A stretch of DNA of 64,000 nt from Hwangdonia seohaensis. Lineage in GTDB: Bacteria > Bacteroidota > Bacteroidia > Flavobacteriales > Flavobacteriaceae. Position 1 is the first letter of the stretch. Every line of letters starts with the position of its first letter. The notes beneath the pieces were generated by a model. That model searched no databases. It saw only the letters and a program-made list of their open reading frames with translations, and had not been told where the DNA came from. The stretch is from positions 62,001 through 126,000 of the forward strand of contig NZ_JAVSCK010000004.1 of NCBI RefSeq assembly GCF_031932625.1, in the 5' to 3' direction. Shown in pieces: positions 25,556 through 33,453 of the stretch. A program made the position numbers and the translations under genes.

Positions 25556-26191
25556 TTATAAAACTTCGATTTTATTCCGGCTCAATTTAATTTTGTTTTC
25601 GTTCTCAAGTTGCTTTAGCAAACGCGAAATAACCACACGAGATGTGTGTAAATCTTCAGCAATATCCAAATGTTTTACAATGATGGTTTTTGAGTTGTCC
25701 ATCTTTGTTTTATGGATTAAATACTTGTACAAACGCTCGTTCATTTTCATAAAAGCAAGATCGTCAATGGTTTCAAGCATTTCGCTAAACCGTGATTGGT
25801 AGCTTTCTAAAATGAAATTCCGCCAACTTTCGTTGTCATGAAACCATTTTTGCATAAACGCAACCGGTATCATGACTAAGCTTGAATCTTTTTCGGCAAC
25901 CGCTCTCACTTTACTTTTTGAGCTGCCCATACAGCATGTTAGCGACATGGTGCAGGTTTCTCCGGTTTCCAAAAAGTAAATAAGCAAATCGTTTCCATCG
26001 TTATCTTCCCTAAGTATTTTTATACTACCACTTAACAAAAGCGGAATGTGTTTTAAGGTTTGGTCGATATCGATAACAATATCTTGCTTTTTAAACGTTT
26101 TAAATACACCAAATTGATAGATTTTTTTAATAAGATTATCATCTAAAAGGTGGTTGAAGTTTTGTTGTAATAATTCTTTAGACATGCTCAA
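25556..26191 (-). CDS. Crp/Fnr family transcriptional regulator
   Basis: A 211-residue regulator with an N-terminal cyclic-nucleotide-binding-like beta barrel (LLSGSIKILREDNDGNDLLIYFLETGETCTMSL) and a C-terminal winged helix (LDIAEDLHTSRVVISRLLKQLENENKIKLSRNKIEV). The barrel includes three clustered Cys (TCTMSLTCC), reminiscent of, but not matching, the Fnr iron-sulphur arrangement. It may respond to redox or metals. Divergent from the tRNA-Arg gene. Confidence 0.9.
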   Translation of the reverse strand: MSMSKELLQQNFNHLLDDNLIKKIYQFGVFKTFKKQDIVIDIDQTLKHIPLLLSGSIKILREDNDGNDLLIYFLETGETCTMSLTCCMGSSKSKVRAVAEKDSSLVMIPVAFMQKWFHDNESWRNFILESYQSRFSEMLETIDDLAFMKMNERLYKYLIHKTKMDNSKTIIVKHLDIAEDLHTSRVVISRLLKQLENENKIKLSRNKIEVL

Positions 26192-26221
26192 AAATAACCA
26201 TTTTGAAATTTGAAATAAAAG

Positions 26222-26254
26222 TTTGGTGGGGTTTTAATAAAAAATGTATATTTG
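26222..26254 (+). promoter_or_regulatory. Promoter of tRNA-Arg
   Basis: TTTG at 26222-26225 and TATATTTG at 26247-26254, separated by 21 bases: a near-ideal Bacteroidota promoter. The -7 element is 14 bases from the mature tRNA 5' end. Confidence 0.8.
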
Positions 26255-26267
26255 CATCCACAAAAAA

Positions 26268-26341
26268 GGCCATGTGGCGCAACTGAATAGCGCACTTGAT
26301 TACGGCTCAAGAGGTTGCAGGTTTGAATCCTGCCATGGTCA
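26268..26341 (+). tRNA. tRNA-Arg, anticodon ACG
   Basis: A full cloverleaf can be drawn. The acceptor stem is GGCCATG with CATGGTC (one G-U pair), the D stem GCGC/GCGC, the anticodon stem CTTGA/TCAAG with loop TTACGGC (anticodon ACG, read as ICG after deamination), and the T stem GCAGG/CCTGC with loop TTTGAAT. The discriminator is A. CCA is not encoded. It is followed by a terminator. Confidence 0.95.
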
Positions 26342-26352
26342 CGAATAAATAC

Positions 26353-26404
26353 AAAAGGGACAATTAAAAATGAGCGTGCTCACCATTTTATTTGTCCCTT
26401 TTTG
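26353..26404 (+). terminator. Terminator of tRNA-Arg
   Basis: AAAAGGGACAA pairs with TTGTCCCTTTT at the outer arms; an inner stem is possible around GAGCGTGCTC. It ends in a T run. Confidence 0.75.
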
Positions 26405-26580
26405 TTTTCAAAACCTATTTGTAAAGGATACTCGCAACGAATAAAATAATACTTCGACAAGCTAAATATGGTATGGAACTAGATTTTAAGGCAGCCTCTT
26501 GTGCTTTACAATACATTTTATTTCCCCTTTTGCGCCGTTTAGTTTAAATTTGTGTGTTATTAATCATTTACTAAATAAGG

Positions 26581-27783
26581 ATGTCGAAATTATTTGCGCT
26601 TAAAGGAAAAATTCAACATTACGCATGGGGCGGAACTGCATATATTCCTCAATTATTAGGAATAAAAAGCAATACCGAAAAATGTGCCGAATATTGGTTG
26701 GGTGCTCACGCCAATGCACCTTCTGTAATAACAACTGCTGCTGGTAGCCGGAATTTGGATAGCCATATAGCCTCAAACCCCAATGAAAGTTTAGGGGCTG
26801 AAATTGCTGAAAGCTTTGGGCGGTTACCTTTTCTTTTTAAAGTGTTAGATGTAAAGGATATGTTGTCCATTCAAGTGCATCCCACCAAAATAGAAGCCGA
26901 AAAAGGATTTAAACGTGAAAATGAATTGGGCATTCCGTTAACTGCGCCTCACAGAAATTACAAAGACGATAACCACAAGCCGGAAATTATGGTGGCGCTT
27001 AGCGAGTTTTGGTTGCTACACGGATTTTTGCCTAAGAATGAATTAATTGAAAGATTGAAAACTACTCCGGAATTTGTCGATTTGTTACCTGTTTTTACAG
27101 ATTCAGGTTATTTTGGTTTGTATAAAAAAGTGATGGAGCAATCTGCTGAAGACAGCAACCGCATTTTAAAACCCTTGGTAAATCGGATTATGCCATTGTA
27201 TTCGCAAGGAAATTTGGATAAATCAAGTCCCGATTATTGGGCGGCCAAAGCTGTGGATACGGCACCAGATACAGATGTTTTGGATAAAGGCATTTATTCC
27301 ATCTACTTTTTCAATATTGTTAAAACCAATAAAGGTGAAGCTGTTTTTCAGGATGCCGGAATTCCGCATGCCTATCTCGAAGGACAAAATATGGAGCTTA
27401 TGGCAAATTCCGATAATGTTTTACGTGGTGGCTTAACGCCAAAACACGTTGATGTGCCCGAGTTGTTAAAACATGTGGCTTTTGAGGAAACCAAACCAAA
27501 TGTGATGCAAGGAACCTTGCAAGCCGATGGCATTGAGCGCATTTATAAAACGCCGGCACCAGATTTTGAATTGAGTAAAATAGATTTAAAACGATCGGAA
27601 AGCTATCAAGCGACATCAAAAACGGCACAAATTTTAATCGTTATTGAAGGCGAATCTACAATTTCAAGTGGCGAAAAAGTGTTGCATATCGGTAAGGGCG
27701 ATTCGGTGTTTTTAGAAGCCAATTGTGCGTATAGTATAGCTGCACAAACAAACGCAACCCTTTATAAAGCTACTGCACCGTAA
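26581..27783 (+). CDS. manA: Mannose-6-phosphate isomerase, class I
   Basis: Zinc enzyme interconverting mannose 6-phosphate and fructose 6-phosphate, feeding mannosylation and polysaccharide synthesis. Type I marks are the start LKGKIQHYAWGG, zinc ligands in SIQVHPTK and HKPEIMVAL, the signature DAGIPHAYLEGQNMELMANSDNVLRGGLT, and a C-terminal cupin (EGESTISSGEKVLHIGKGDSVF). Length 400 is usual. Single gene. Confidence 0.95.
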   Translation: MSKLFALKGKIQHYAWGGTAYIPQLLGIKSNTEKCAEYWLGAHANAPSVITTAAGSRNLDSHIASNPNESLGAEIAESFGRLPFLFKVLDVKDMLSIQVHPTKIEAEKGFKRENELGIPLTAPHRNYKDDNHKPEIMVALSEFWLLHGFLPKNELIERLKTTPEFVDLLPVFTDSGYFGLYKKVMEQSAEDSNRILKPLVNRIMPLYSQGNLDKSSPDYWAAKAVDTAPDTDVLDKGIYSIYFFNIVKTNKGEAVFQDAGIPHAYLEGQNMELMANSDNVLRGGLTPKHVDVPELLKHVAFEETKPNVMQGTLQADGIERIYKTPAPDFELSKIDLKRSESYQATSKTAQILIVIEGESTISSGEKVLHIGKGDSVFLEANCAYSIAAQTNATLYKATAP

Positions 27784-27801
27784 GGTTTTTTGTAGAATAA
27801 A

Positions 27802-27954
27802 TCAATCCAAAGCTTGTTTTGTAACGTAAACGCGCCAGCCTATTATGGCCATTTGTAGTTTCGTGGCTTTTGCTAAATCCAGTTGTCGTTTCGAGTAGCT
27901 TGGTAAGACTATTTTGTTAACCTTTGCCAAAAATTTGAATACTTGCTTTTTCAT
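27802..27954 (-). CDS. Small conserved basic protein (50 residues)
   Basis: A 50-codon gene on the reverse strand, starting MKKQVFKFLAKVNKIVLPSY and ending ITGW-like IIGWRVYVTKQALD. I recognise the pattern (K.NK..LPS.S...LDL.KA.KLQ.AIIGWR.YVT..ALD) as a small protein widespread in Flavobacteriaceae, often labelled SsrA-binding protein in databases although far too short to be SmpB. Basic and helical, with no membrane span. Function unknown. Monocistronic, in the gap between manA and the bla genes. Confidence 0.75.
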   Translation of the reverse strand: MKKQVFKFLAKVNKIVLPSYSKRQLDLAKATKLQMAIIGWRVYVTKQALD

Positions 27955-28459
27955 TTGTAAAACCCTTATTAAAAGGTAAAAATAGTAAAACTTATTCTAG
28001 ACTAAGTTTTACTTTTTTTTTGTGTTATATAATTGAAATTATAACCAAGATAATATCAATCATAATTTTAGCAAGAGTTATCATAATTATAGGGTTTTAA
28101 AGGTTAGTAAATGGTGTTATTTTATCAATGTTTTTTTAAGATATATTTTTTGGAATATATCCACCAAATGTTTTTGGGTAAATCTGTGAATTTGAATATA
28201 GGTTTGTAAGTAAAAAGACGATTTATGTTTCAGTATTTATGTGACGCTCTTTAAGATAGTTTTAAAATGTAATTTTAAACGATGTTAATTGTTGTAATTT
28301 GTAATAATTGTAGGGGTGTTTTTGAGTGATTTATAAAAACCAAGGCACTTTTGGTTAAAAAAAGGATGTTATTTGGCCATTTCATCTTTTATTTGATTTT
28401 TTGGCACAAAAAAAGACACTCTTTTTAGAGTGCCTTTTAGTTAATCTGTTTAGGTAGAT
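27955..28459. other. Long AT-rich intergenic region
   Basis: About 500 bases without a supported gene. A hairpin with a T run at 27984-28020 (AGTAAAACTTA with TAAGTTTTACT) would terminate plus-strand transcripts from manA. The right end holds the blaR1 terminator. The middle part is very AT-rich with no clear repeat or promoter. Confidence 0.5.
28411..28438 (-). terminator. Terminator of the blaI-blaR1 operon
   Basis: On the reverse strand AAAAGGCACTCT pairs with AGAGTGTCTTTT (one mismatch), followed by T residues, 22 bases past the blaR1 stop. Confidence 0.8.
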
Positions 28460-30583
28460 TTAGTTTTTCTTTTTGGACGTAATTTCTACCACACCATCTT
28501 TAGCTTTTTTACCATATTTTTCAATGGCCGATTCGCCTTTAAGTACCGTTATGCTTTCAATATCGTTTGGATCAATGGCGTCAAATTTGTTTTTTCTAAT
28601 TTTCTTACCGTCCAAAATATACAATGGTTCTTTATCACTGTCAGTGGAAATTTGGATTTTACCATTGCCATTACTTTTGCCAAAAGTTTTAATTTTATAT
28701 GATTTGCCTTTAGATTCTCCACTTTTTAAAATAATAACATCTTCATCTTCATTCTTCCCATCGTTTTCAATAATAACCTCGACATTTTTATCGTCATCAT
28801 CAGAAATATCTTCAACATTACTATGGCTTTCAACAATAGCATATTGTCCTTTTTTGCCATCATTTTTATTAAAATGAATGCTATCAGCTATAATCGCTTT
28901 TTTGTCTTTAAAAACATGTACAAAATCAGAAGTTATGAATGCATAACTGTTTTTGTTATTGGAGTGTAAAGTGTCTATCACTTTACCTGATTTAGAGATA
29001 ACGTATTTGGTTTTTATTTCAGTGCCAAAACCAAACCCTTCACTATTTTGCCTGTAAGCAAAAGGTTTTATGGGTTTGTCGCCATTTAAGCTATAATTGC
29101 CAGAGCCATTTTTGGTTTTAAATTCAGCATAAATTGCAATAATTTCATTTTTTGAGTTTCGCTTTATTTTACTGAATTTTAAAGTCACACCCTTTTCTTT
29201 TCCTCTTTTTATGGCATTTTCAAAATCTTTATCTGTAAAATTTTTGGTAATGGTTACGTTAAAAGGTTTGATTTTTTGAGTGTTAGGGTTTTGTTTTGCA
29301 GTAGTTCGCTTGAGTTTCGTTTTAGAATTATGTGAGTTTTTGCTACTGCCAAAATCCAAGGTTTTGGAGTTATTAAAATCAAATTCATCATTAACTGTTT
29401 TTATGTGTTCAATACCTCCAACTCCACAAGTTTCTTCGTGTTTAAAATAATAAAAAGGTTCGATTGGTGACTGATCGCTATTATAAGTACAACTACCACC
29501 TTCAGTTTCAAATTTCGTTATAATTTTTGTAATTTCTCCTTTTGCATTTCGTTTTAATTCTGAATATGTAAAAACAACACCCATACTCTGTAGCTTTTTC
29601 TCAATCTTGTTTAAATCTTTGTCAGACAGATTTTTTCTAAAAATTATTTTTATTTTATCATTCTCTTTTGTGATTTCCTGCTGTTCTACTTTGTTTGTAA
29701 TTTTAGTTGAGCTATCATTATCCAAAACCTTTTCAACATAAACCTCCTCCGTATTAAACCCCATTAAAAACAGGGCGAGAAAAGGCAGAACCAAGGCATA
29801 TTTTAAAAGATTGATTTTTTTCGATTTTGATTTGTGTAACATAACGATTCGTTTTTTGATTAATGAACTGTAAAAATTATTGGTGATGGCGATGTGCTGA
29901 TGAGGCACACTTGTTTTTAACAATAAATGCTGATAGCTTTTTTTGCAGCTCGATTGCTTTTGCGCTTTGTAATCGGCAATAAACTCCAGGTTTTGCTGTA
30001 AATCTTTTTTGTAAAACCAAGTAATTGGGTTAAACCAAAACACAATAGCAGCGAGTTGCGATATTAAAATGTCGATAGAATGGTATTGTTTTACATGCAC
30101 TTTTTCATGGGCGATAATATGTTGTAACTCCGTATTGTCAAACTGATTTGGGTTAAAAACAATCCATCTAAAAAACGAAAAAGGCTGGGTTTCGTTTTGG
30201 GTTTCAATAAATGTAAATCCGTTTTGTCGCTGCTTTTTATTGTTTAAAATAAGTAAGGCCAACGAGCCCAATTGCACCAAAAATCGCAGGGAAAATAGAG
30301 CAACACCAATTGCATAAACAACAAGTGCATAATGCCAAATATTAAAAGGGGCTTCGGTCGTTTCAGCTATAGCTGAAGCATCGGTAACTTCAAAATTCTG
30401 AATGGGCATTGGCGTGTACTCAATATAAATAGGAATCACCACATAAGGCAGTGCAAAAGCGGTAATTAGCCCGATAAGCAAAAACCAACGATTGGACTGA
30501 AAAAAAGTGTCGCGCTGTAAAAACAGTTTGTAGCACAGGTAAAAAATGGCAATAACCGTACTGGCTTTAAGTAAATATTCCAT
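28460..30583 (-). CDS. BlaR1/MecR1-type M56 membrane peptidase with TonB-plug-like tail
   Basis: A 707-residue membrane protease. N-terminal helices (residues 1-130) flank the M56 zinc motif HEKVH at 159-163, with E200/D204 (NLEFIADYKA) downstream. A further helix lies at about 258-275 (LLKYALVLPFLALFLMGF). The extracytoplasmic part holds two similar segments of about 70 residues (311-380 and 441-510), each opening with (N)-(L/F)-(S/T)-D-K-D and containing the K-R-N-(A/S)-K motif. The C-terminus (about 640-707) reads LYILDGKKI...IESITVLKGESAIEKYG, like a TonB-receptor plug, as known in Bacteroidota M56 proteins. It follows blaI after two bases; in the BlaR1 model it senses a signal and leads to cleavage of the repressor. 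Confidence 0.9.
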   Translation of the reverse strand: MEYLLKASTVIAIFYLCYKLFLQRDTFFQSNRWFLLIGLITAFALPYVVIPIYIEYTPMPIQNFEVTDASAIAETTEAPFNIWHYALVVYAIGVALFSLRFLVQLGSLALLILNNKKQRQNGFTFIETQNETQPFSFFRWIVFNPNQFDNTELQHIIAHEKVHVKQYHSIDILISQLAAIVFWFNPITWFYKKDLQQNLEFIADYKAQKQSSCKKSYQHLLLKTSVPHQHIAITNNFYSSLIKKRIVMLHKSKSKKINLLKYALVLPFLALFLMGFNTEEVYVEKVLDNDSSTKITNKVEQQEITKENDKIKIIFRKNLSDKDLNKIEKKLQSMGVVFTYSELKRNAKGEITKIITKFETEGGSCTYNSDQSPIEPFYYFKHEETCGVGGIEHIKTVNDEFDFNNSKTLDFGSSKNSHNSKTKLKRTTAKQNPNTQKIKPFNVTITKNFTDKDFENAIKRGKEKGVTLKFSKIKRNSKNEIIAIYAEFKTKNGSGNYSLNGDKPIKPFAYRQNSEGFGFGTEIKTKYVISKSGKVIDTLHSNNKNSYAFITSDFVHVFKDKKAIIADSIHFNKNDGKKGQYAIVESHSNVEDISDDDDKNVEVIIENDGKNEDEDVIILKSGESKGKSYKIKTFGKSNGNGKIQISTDSDKEPLYILDGKKIRKNKFDAIDPNDIESITVLKGESAIEKYGKKAKDGVVEITSKKKN

Positions 30584-30585
30584 GG

Positions 30586-30945
30586 TTATTTTTGTTTTTC
30601 AATTAATGCGATAATCTCCTTAAGCTCGTCCACGCTTATCTTTTCCTCTTTGGCAAAAAACGATACCATATTTTTATACGAGTTGTTAAAATAATTATCA
30701 ATGGCCGCCGTCATAAACCGTTTTTTGTAATCCTCTTTAGTAACAATAGGGTAGTATTGGTGGGTTTTTCCGTAGGCATTATAAGCCACAAAACCCTTGT
30801 CTTCCAAATTTCTTATAATGGTCGATAACGTGTTGTAATGCGGCTTGTCGTCTGTAATTTCAGCAAGCACATCTTTTACAAAAGCCTTTTCAAGCCTCCA
30901 TAAAATATGCATAATTTCTTCTTCTTTGTTTGTTAGTTTTTGCAT
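30586..30945 (-). CDS. BlaI/MecI/CopY family repressor
   Basis: A 119-residue winged-helix repressor: LTNKEEEIMHILWRLEKAFVKDVLAEI, then PHYNTLSTIIRNLEDKGFVAYNAYGKTHQYYP (recognition helix and wing), then a C-terminal dimerisation region. The start of the next gene is two bases past its stop, giving a BlaI-BlaR1 operon. Three palindromic operators with 20-bp spacing lie upstream (31123-31178), so autoregulation is likely. What the pair controls beyond itself is unknown; no beta-lactamase gene lies nearby. Confidence 0.93.
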   Translation of the reverse strand: MQKLTNKEEEIMHILWRLEKAFVKDVLAEITDDKPHYNTLSTIIRNLEDKGFVAYNAYGKTHQYYPIVTKEDYKKRFMTAAIDNYFNNSYKNMVSFFAKEEKISVDELKEIIALIEKQK

Positions 30946-30956
30946 TATTAAAGGTT

Positions 30957-30987
30957 ATTTCATTTCCACGAAGGTGAAAATCTTTTT
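30957..30987. repeat. Short palindromic element of the TTCC-CGAAGG-GGAA type
   Basis: ATTTCC, ACGAAGGT, GAAAAT: a degenerate member of a small intergenic palindrome also seen at 57267-57290, in the 5' leader of blaI. Confidence 0.4.
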
Positions 30988-31002
30988 TAATTATTAATAT
31001 TT

Positions 31003-31109
31003 GGGCGTGACCACAACCCTTCGACTGCGCTCAGGGCAAGTGGTCGGGCTTTCACTACTCGCTTCCTCCTGCGTCGGCGAGCTCAAACATGCCGTTCAAT
31101 CCCTAACGC
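31003..31109 (-). repeat. Dispersed intergenic repeat, copy R2 (leader of blaI)
   Basis: Read on the reverse strand it starts GCGTTAGGGATTG, continues with GAGCTCGCCGACG, AGGAGGAAGCGAGTAG and AAAGCCCGACC, then a CCCTGAGCGCAGTCGAAGGG hairpin arm. Its first base is about five bases past the blaI -7 element, so the repeat should form the first 100 bases of the blaI-blaR1 mRNA. Core nearly identical to R5 (50962-51032). Confidence 0.8.
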
Positions 31110-31113
31110 AATA

Positions 31114-31121
31114 CAAACGTA
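31114..31121 (-). promoter_or_regulatory. -7 element of the blaI promoter
   Basis: Reverse-strand TACGTTTG matches TAnnTTTG. The first operator starts two bases upstream of it, which fits steric repression. Confidence 0.6.
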
Positions 31122-31122
31122 T

Positions 31123-31178
31123 AACTATTTTTGTAGTTATACAACTAAAATTGTAGTTATTTAACTAAAATTTAAGTT
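31123..31178. promoter_or_regulatory. Array of three BlaI-type operators
   Basis: The palindrome AACTA-N6-TAGTT occurs at 31123-31138 and 31143-31158, and with a weaker right half (TAAGTT for GTAGTT) at 31163-31178. The repeat period is exactly 20 bp, about two helical turns. The core TGTAGTT resembles known BlaI/MecI/CopY half sites (TGTA/TACA). Confidence 0.75.
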
Positions 31179-31291
31179 TTCAAGGCTGTGGCATAAGCAA
31201 ATACCGCTGTATTATTTGGTCTCACAAAAACTTTCAACTTTTTAACTTCTAACTTTTAACTTTCATTTATCTTCGCAAAAAAATATATAAT

Positions 31292-32242
31292 ATGAGTATT
31301 CTTTGGGTTGTCCTTGGATTTATTTTATTGGTAATAGGAGGTGAGTTTTTAGTGCGCTCGTCCGTGGCTTTGTCATTTAAGTTTAGCATTTCTAAAATGG
31401 TAATTGGTATGACGGTGGTTTCATTCGCAACCTCGGCACCGGAATTATTGGTGAGTTTGCAGGCGGCACTTTCCGGTTCGCCAGCCATAGCCATTAACAA
31501 TGTGGTGGGTTCCAATATTGCAAACATTGGTTTGGTATTGGGCATAACGGCCATGGTTGGTGCTATTTCGGTCGATAAATCATTTTATAAACTCAACTGG
31601 CCAGCGATGATGCTGTTTTCGGTGGCCTTGTATTATTTTCTTAAAAACGATAGTGTATTAACGGCATTTGAAGGCGCCATTTTGTTTGTGGGGCTGTTTT
31701 TGTTTCTATTTGTATTAATACGAAGTACAAAAAAAGATATTAATATAGAAGAAGTCGACGAAAGTCTAGCCGTAGTTTCCAATTTTAAAATCGGTTTGTG
31801 GTTGCTAATAGGCGCCACAGCGTTGTATTTTGGTAGCGAATGGTTGGTTGTTGGCGCAAAAGATATCGCCACGGCGGTTGGAGTGAGCGAAGCAGTAATA
31901 GGCGTGTCGTTAATAGCGGTAGGTACCAGTGTTCCGGAATTGGCTGCATCGGTTATTGCAGCGGCAAAACAGGAAAAAGCCATTTCGTTGGGTAATTTAA
32001 TAGGCTCGAATATATTTAATATCGGCTCTGTTTTGGGGTTGACGGCCATGATAAAGCCAATTCCTGTGACCGAGCCGCAAATACTAACTAGCGATATTTT
32101 TTGGATGCTTGCTTTTTCAGCTGTTTTATTACCCATGATTTTTATAAAAAAACGCATGCAAATAAGCCGAATAAAAGGATTTGTTTTGGTAGTTGCTTAC
32201 GGTATATTTATGTTTTTGGTGTTTAGCAAGGACAAGTTTTAG
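31292..32242 (+). CDS. Calcium/sodium antiporter (CaCA family)
   Basis: A 316-residue cation/Ca2+ exchanger with ten or eleven membrane helices and the two inverted alpha repeats. Repeat 1 is SFATSAPELLVSLQAAL with GSNIANIGLVLG; repeat 2 is AVGTSVPELAASVIAAA with GSNIFNIGSVLG. The paired Glu of the PEL motifs are the ion ligands. Similar to YrbG-type and archaeal NCX proteins. Single gene, upstream region shared with blaI. Confidence 0.93.
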   Translation: MSILWVVLGFILLVIGGEFLVRSSVALSFKFSISKMVIGMTVVSFATSAPELLVSLQAALSGSPAIAINNVVGSNIANIGLVLGITAMVGAISVDKSFYKLNWPAMMLFSVALYYFLKNDSVLTAFEGAILFVGLFLFLFVLIRSTKKDINIEEVDESLAVVSNFKIGLWLLIGATALYFGSEWLVVGAKDIATAVGVSEAVIGVSLIAVGTSVPELAASVIAAAKQEKAISLGNLIGSNIFNIGSVLGLTAMIKPIPVTEPQILTSDIFWMLAFSAVLLPMIFIKKRMQISRIKGFVLVVAYGIFMFLVFSKDKF

Positions 32243-32283
32243 TTTGTGATACATTCACTTTGGCAATGTTGTGTAGAACAATG

Positions 32284-32313
32284 CTTTGTCGGAAAAATTG
32301 ACTAACTTCGTTT
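32284..32313 (+). promoter_or_regulatory. Upstream block shared with the HEPN gene
   Basis: CTTTGTCGGAAAAA, a short spacer, then AACTTCGTTT: the same block as at 17699-17730. Here it lies about 85 bases before the unknown 32398 gene. Confidence 0.4.
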
Positions 32314-32397
32314 AGCATTAGATATAAAGCACCTGTGCTGAGCTTAGTTGAAGCTTTGAATGATTTTATATCATGTCGTTGACAATAATATAACAAA

Positions 32398-33171
32398 ATG
32401 AAAACCTACATACTTGATATAATTCCAAAGATTCAAAGATTTAGTCAAAAATTAGATAATTTGACCATTCTATTACATAAGCATTGGGTAATTTTAGATG
32501 AGGATTCCTCAAGAAAATGTGTTTTCATTTTTAGAGAAAAAGACAACCAATTATTAATTTCTAATGATGGAAAAATAGAGAAAGGTAATTGGGAGTATTT
32601 GGGAAACAATTCGCTTTTAATTGACCGAAAAGATGGCTCATTTCTTTTTAAACACGGATTTATAGATGATTATGTTCTTGCACTAAAAGTTGATGGTAAA
32701 GAAGAATATGCACTACTTGTAAATGAAAAATGGTTTGAGAAACAGTTAAAGTCTCTTGATAAAATTTTATCTTTTCTAAATGAAAGATATATTGAACAAA
32801 AAGAGCAACTTTCAATAACAATTCCGAATATTGAAACTCTAAATGCCAATTCTGAAAAGGAATCAACAAATCCACTTTCAATAAACGATTTCAGTAATAG
32901 TATTGATAAAATTAAAATCCCTGAATCTATTAAGAAAAACTTTTATTCCGAGAAATCGTTCTTGCTTTATTCAATTGAAGAAATAGATTATTACATAAAA
33001 TTTTTTAAATCAAAAGAATACCCATTTTATGCAGCTCTTGTTCTTGACAAGAAAAATATTAAATTATCACCAAAATTACGACAGAATTTATTAATGGTAG
33101 CAAAAAGAGATTTTGGTTTAGAAACAATTAATGAAGTAATAAATACTATTGCCAACAACATTTATAATTAA
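32398..33171 (+). CDS. Conserved flavobacterial hypothetical protein
   Basis: A 257-residue soluble protein with no named domain. The N-terminal 110 residues look like a small beta domain (KHWVILDEDSSRKCVFIFR, LISNDGKIEKGNWEYLGNNSLLID, SFLFKHGFIDDYVLALKVDGKEEYALLVNE). The rest is helical, with a Ser/Asn-rich linker near 150. I associate the HWV..IDE...R.VYIFR / LISNNG...WEYL pattern with an unnamed family in Flavobacteriaceae. It is AT-rich and isolated, with an upstream block in common with the HEPN gene. Confidence 0.7.
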   Translation: MKTYILDIIPKIQRFSQKLDNLTILLHKHWVILDEDSSRKCVFIFREKDNQLLISNDGKIEKGNWEYLGNNSLLIDRKDGSFLFKHGFIDDYVLALKVDGKEEYALLVNEKWFEKQLKSLDKILSFLNERYIEQKEQLSITIPNIETLNANSEKESTNPLSINDFSNSIDKIKIPESIKKNFYSEKSFLLYSIEEIDYYIKFFKSKEYPFYAALVLDKKNIKLSPKLRQNLLMVAKRDFGLETINEVINTIANNIYN

Positions 33172-33282
33172 TGGCGAGTTCTCTTCTCTTGTTAAATTTA
33201 GTAACATCAAAGTAAAGAGAAATGTTAAACTCACCTCTCCAAAAAAAAGCAACTTTCAATTTAAAAACATAACCCTGAAAAC

Positions 33283-33339
33283 AAGCCCGACCCTTTTTGC
33301 CCTGAGCGGAGTCGAAGGGCGGGGTAACGCCCAACTTCT
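33283..33339 (+). repeat. Dispersed intergenic repeat, copy R3 (short)
   Basis: Contains AAGCCCGACC, CCCTGAGCGGAGTCGAAGGG and GGGTAACGCCCAACTTCT. The 57 bases match the reverse complement of 36959-37015 with two differences. It lacks the GCGTTAGGGATTG half, so it is a truncated copy. Together with R4 it brackets the two glutamine synthetase genes in inverted orientation. Confidence 0.85.
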
Positions 33340-33392
33340 CGATACAATTCTTTTAAACACATCAGAATCACTCGAAATGACATGCATTATAT

Positions 33393-33426
33393 AAAAAACG
33401 CCAACAAATTAATGTTGGCGTTTTTT
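33393..33426. terminator. Bidirectional terminator
   Basis: AAAAAACGCCAACA pairs perfectly with TGTTGGCGTTTTTT around six bases. It ends glnII on the reverse strand and anything arriving from the left. Confidence 0.9.
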
Positions 33427-33453
33427 ATGAACAAAAATGTTAATCTATAGGAA

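Noticed and set aside
31633..32157. Reverse-strand frame of 174 codons inside the antiporter gene
   Set aside because: It is the antisense shadow of a clear CaCA gene with both alpha repeats; its translation matches no family.
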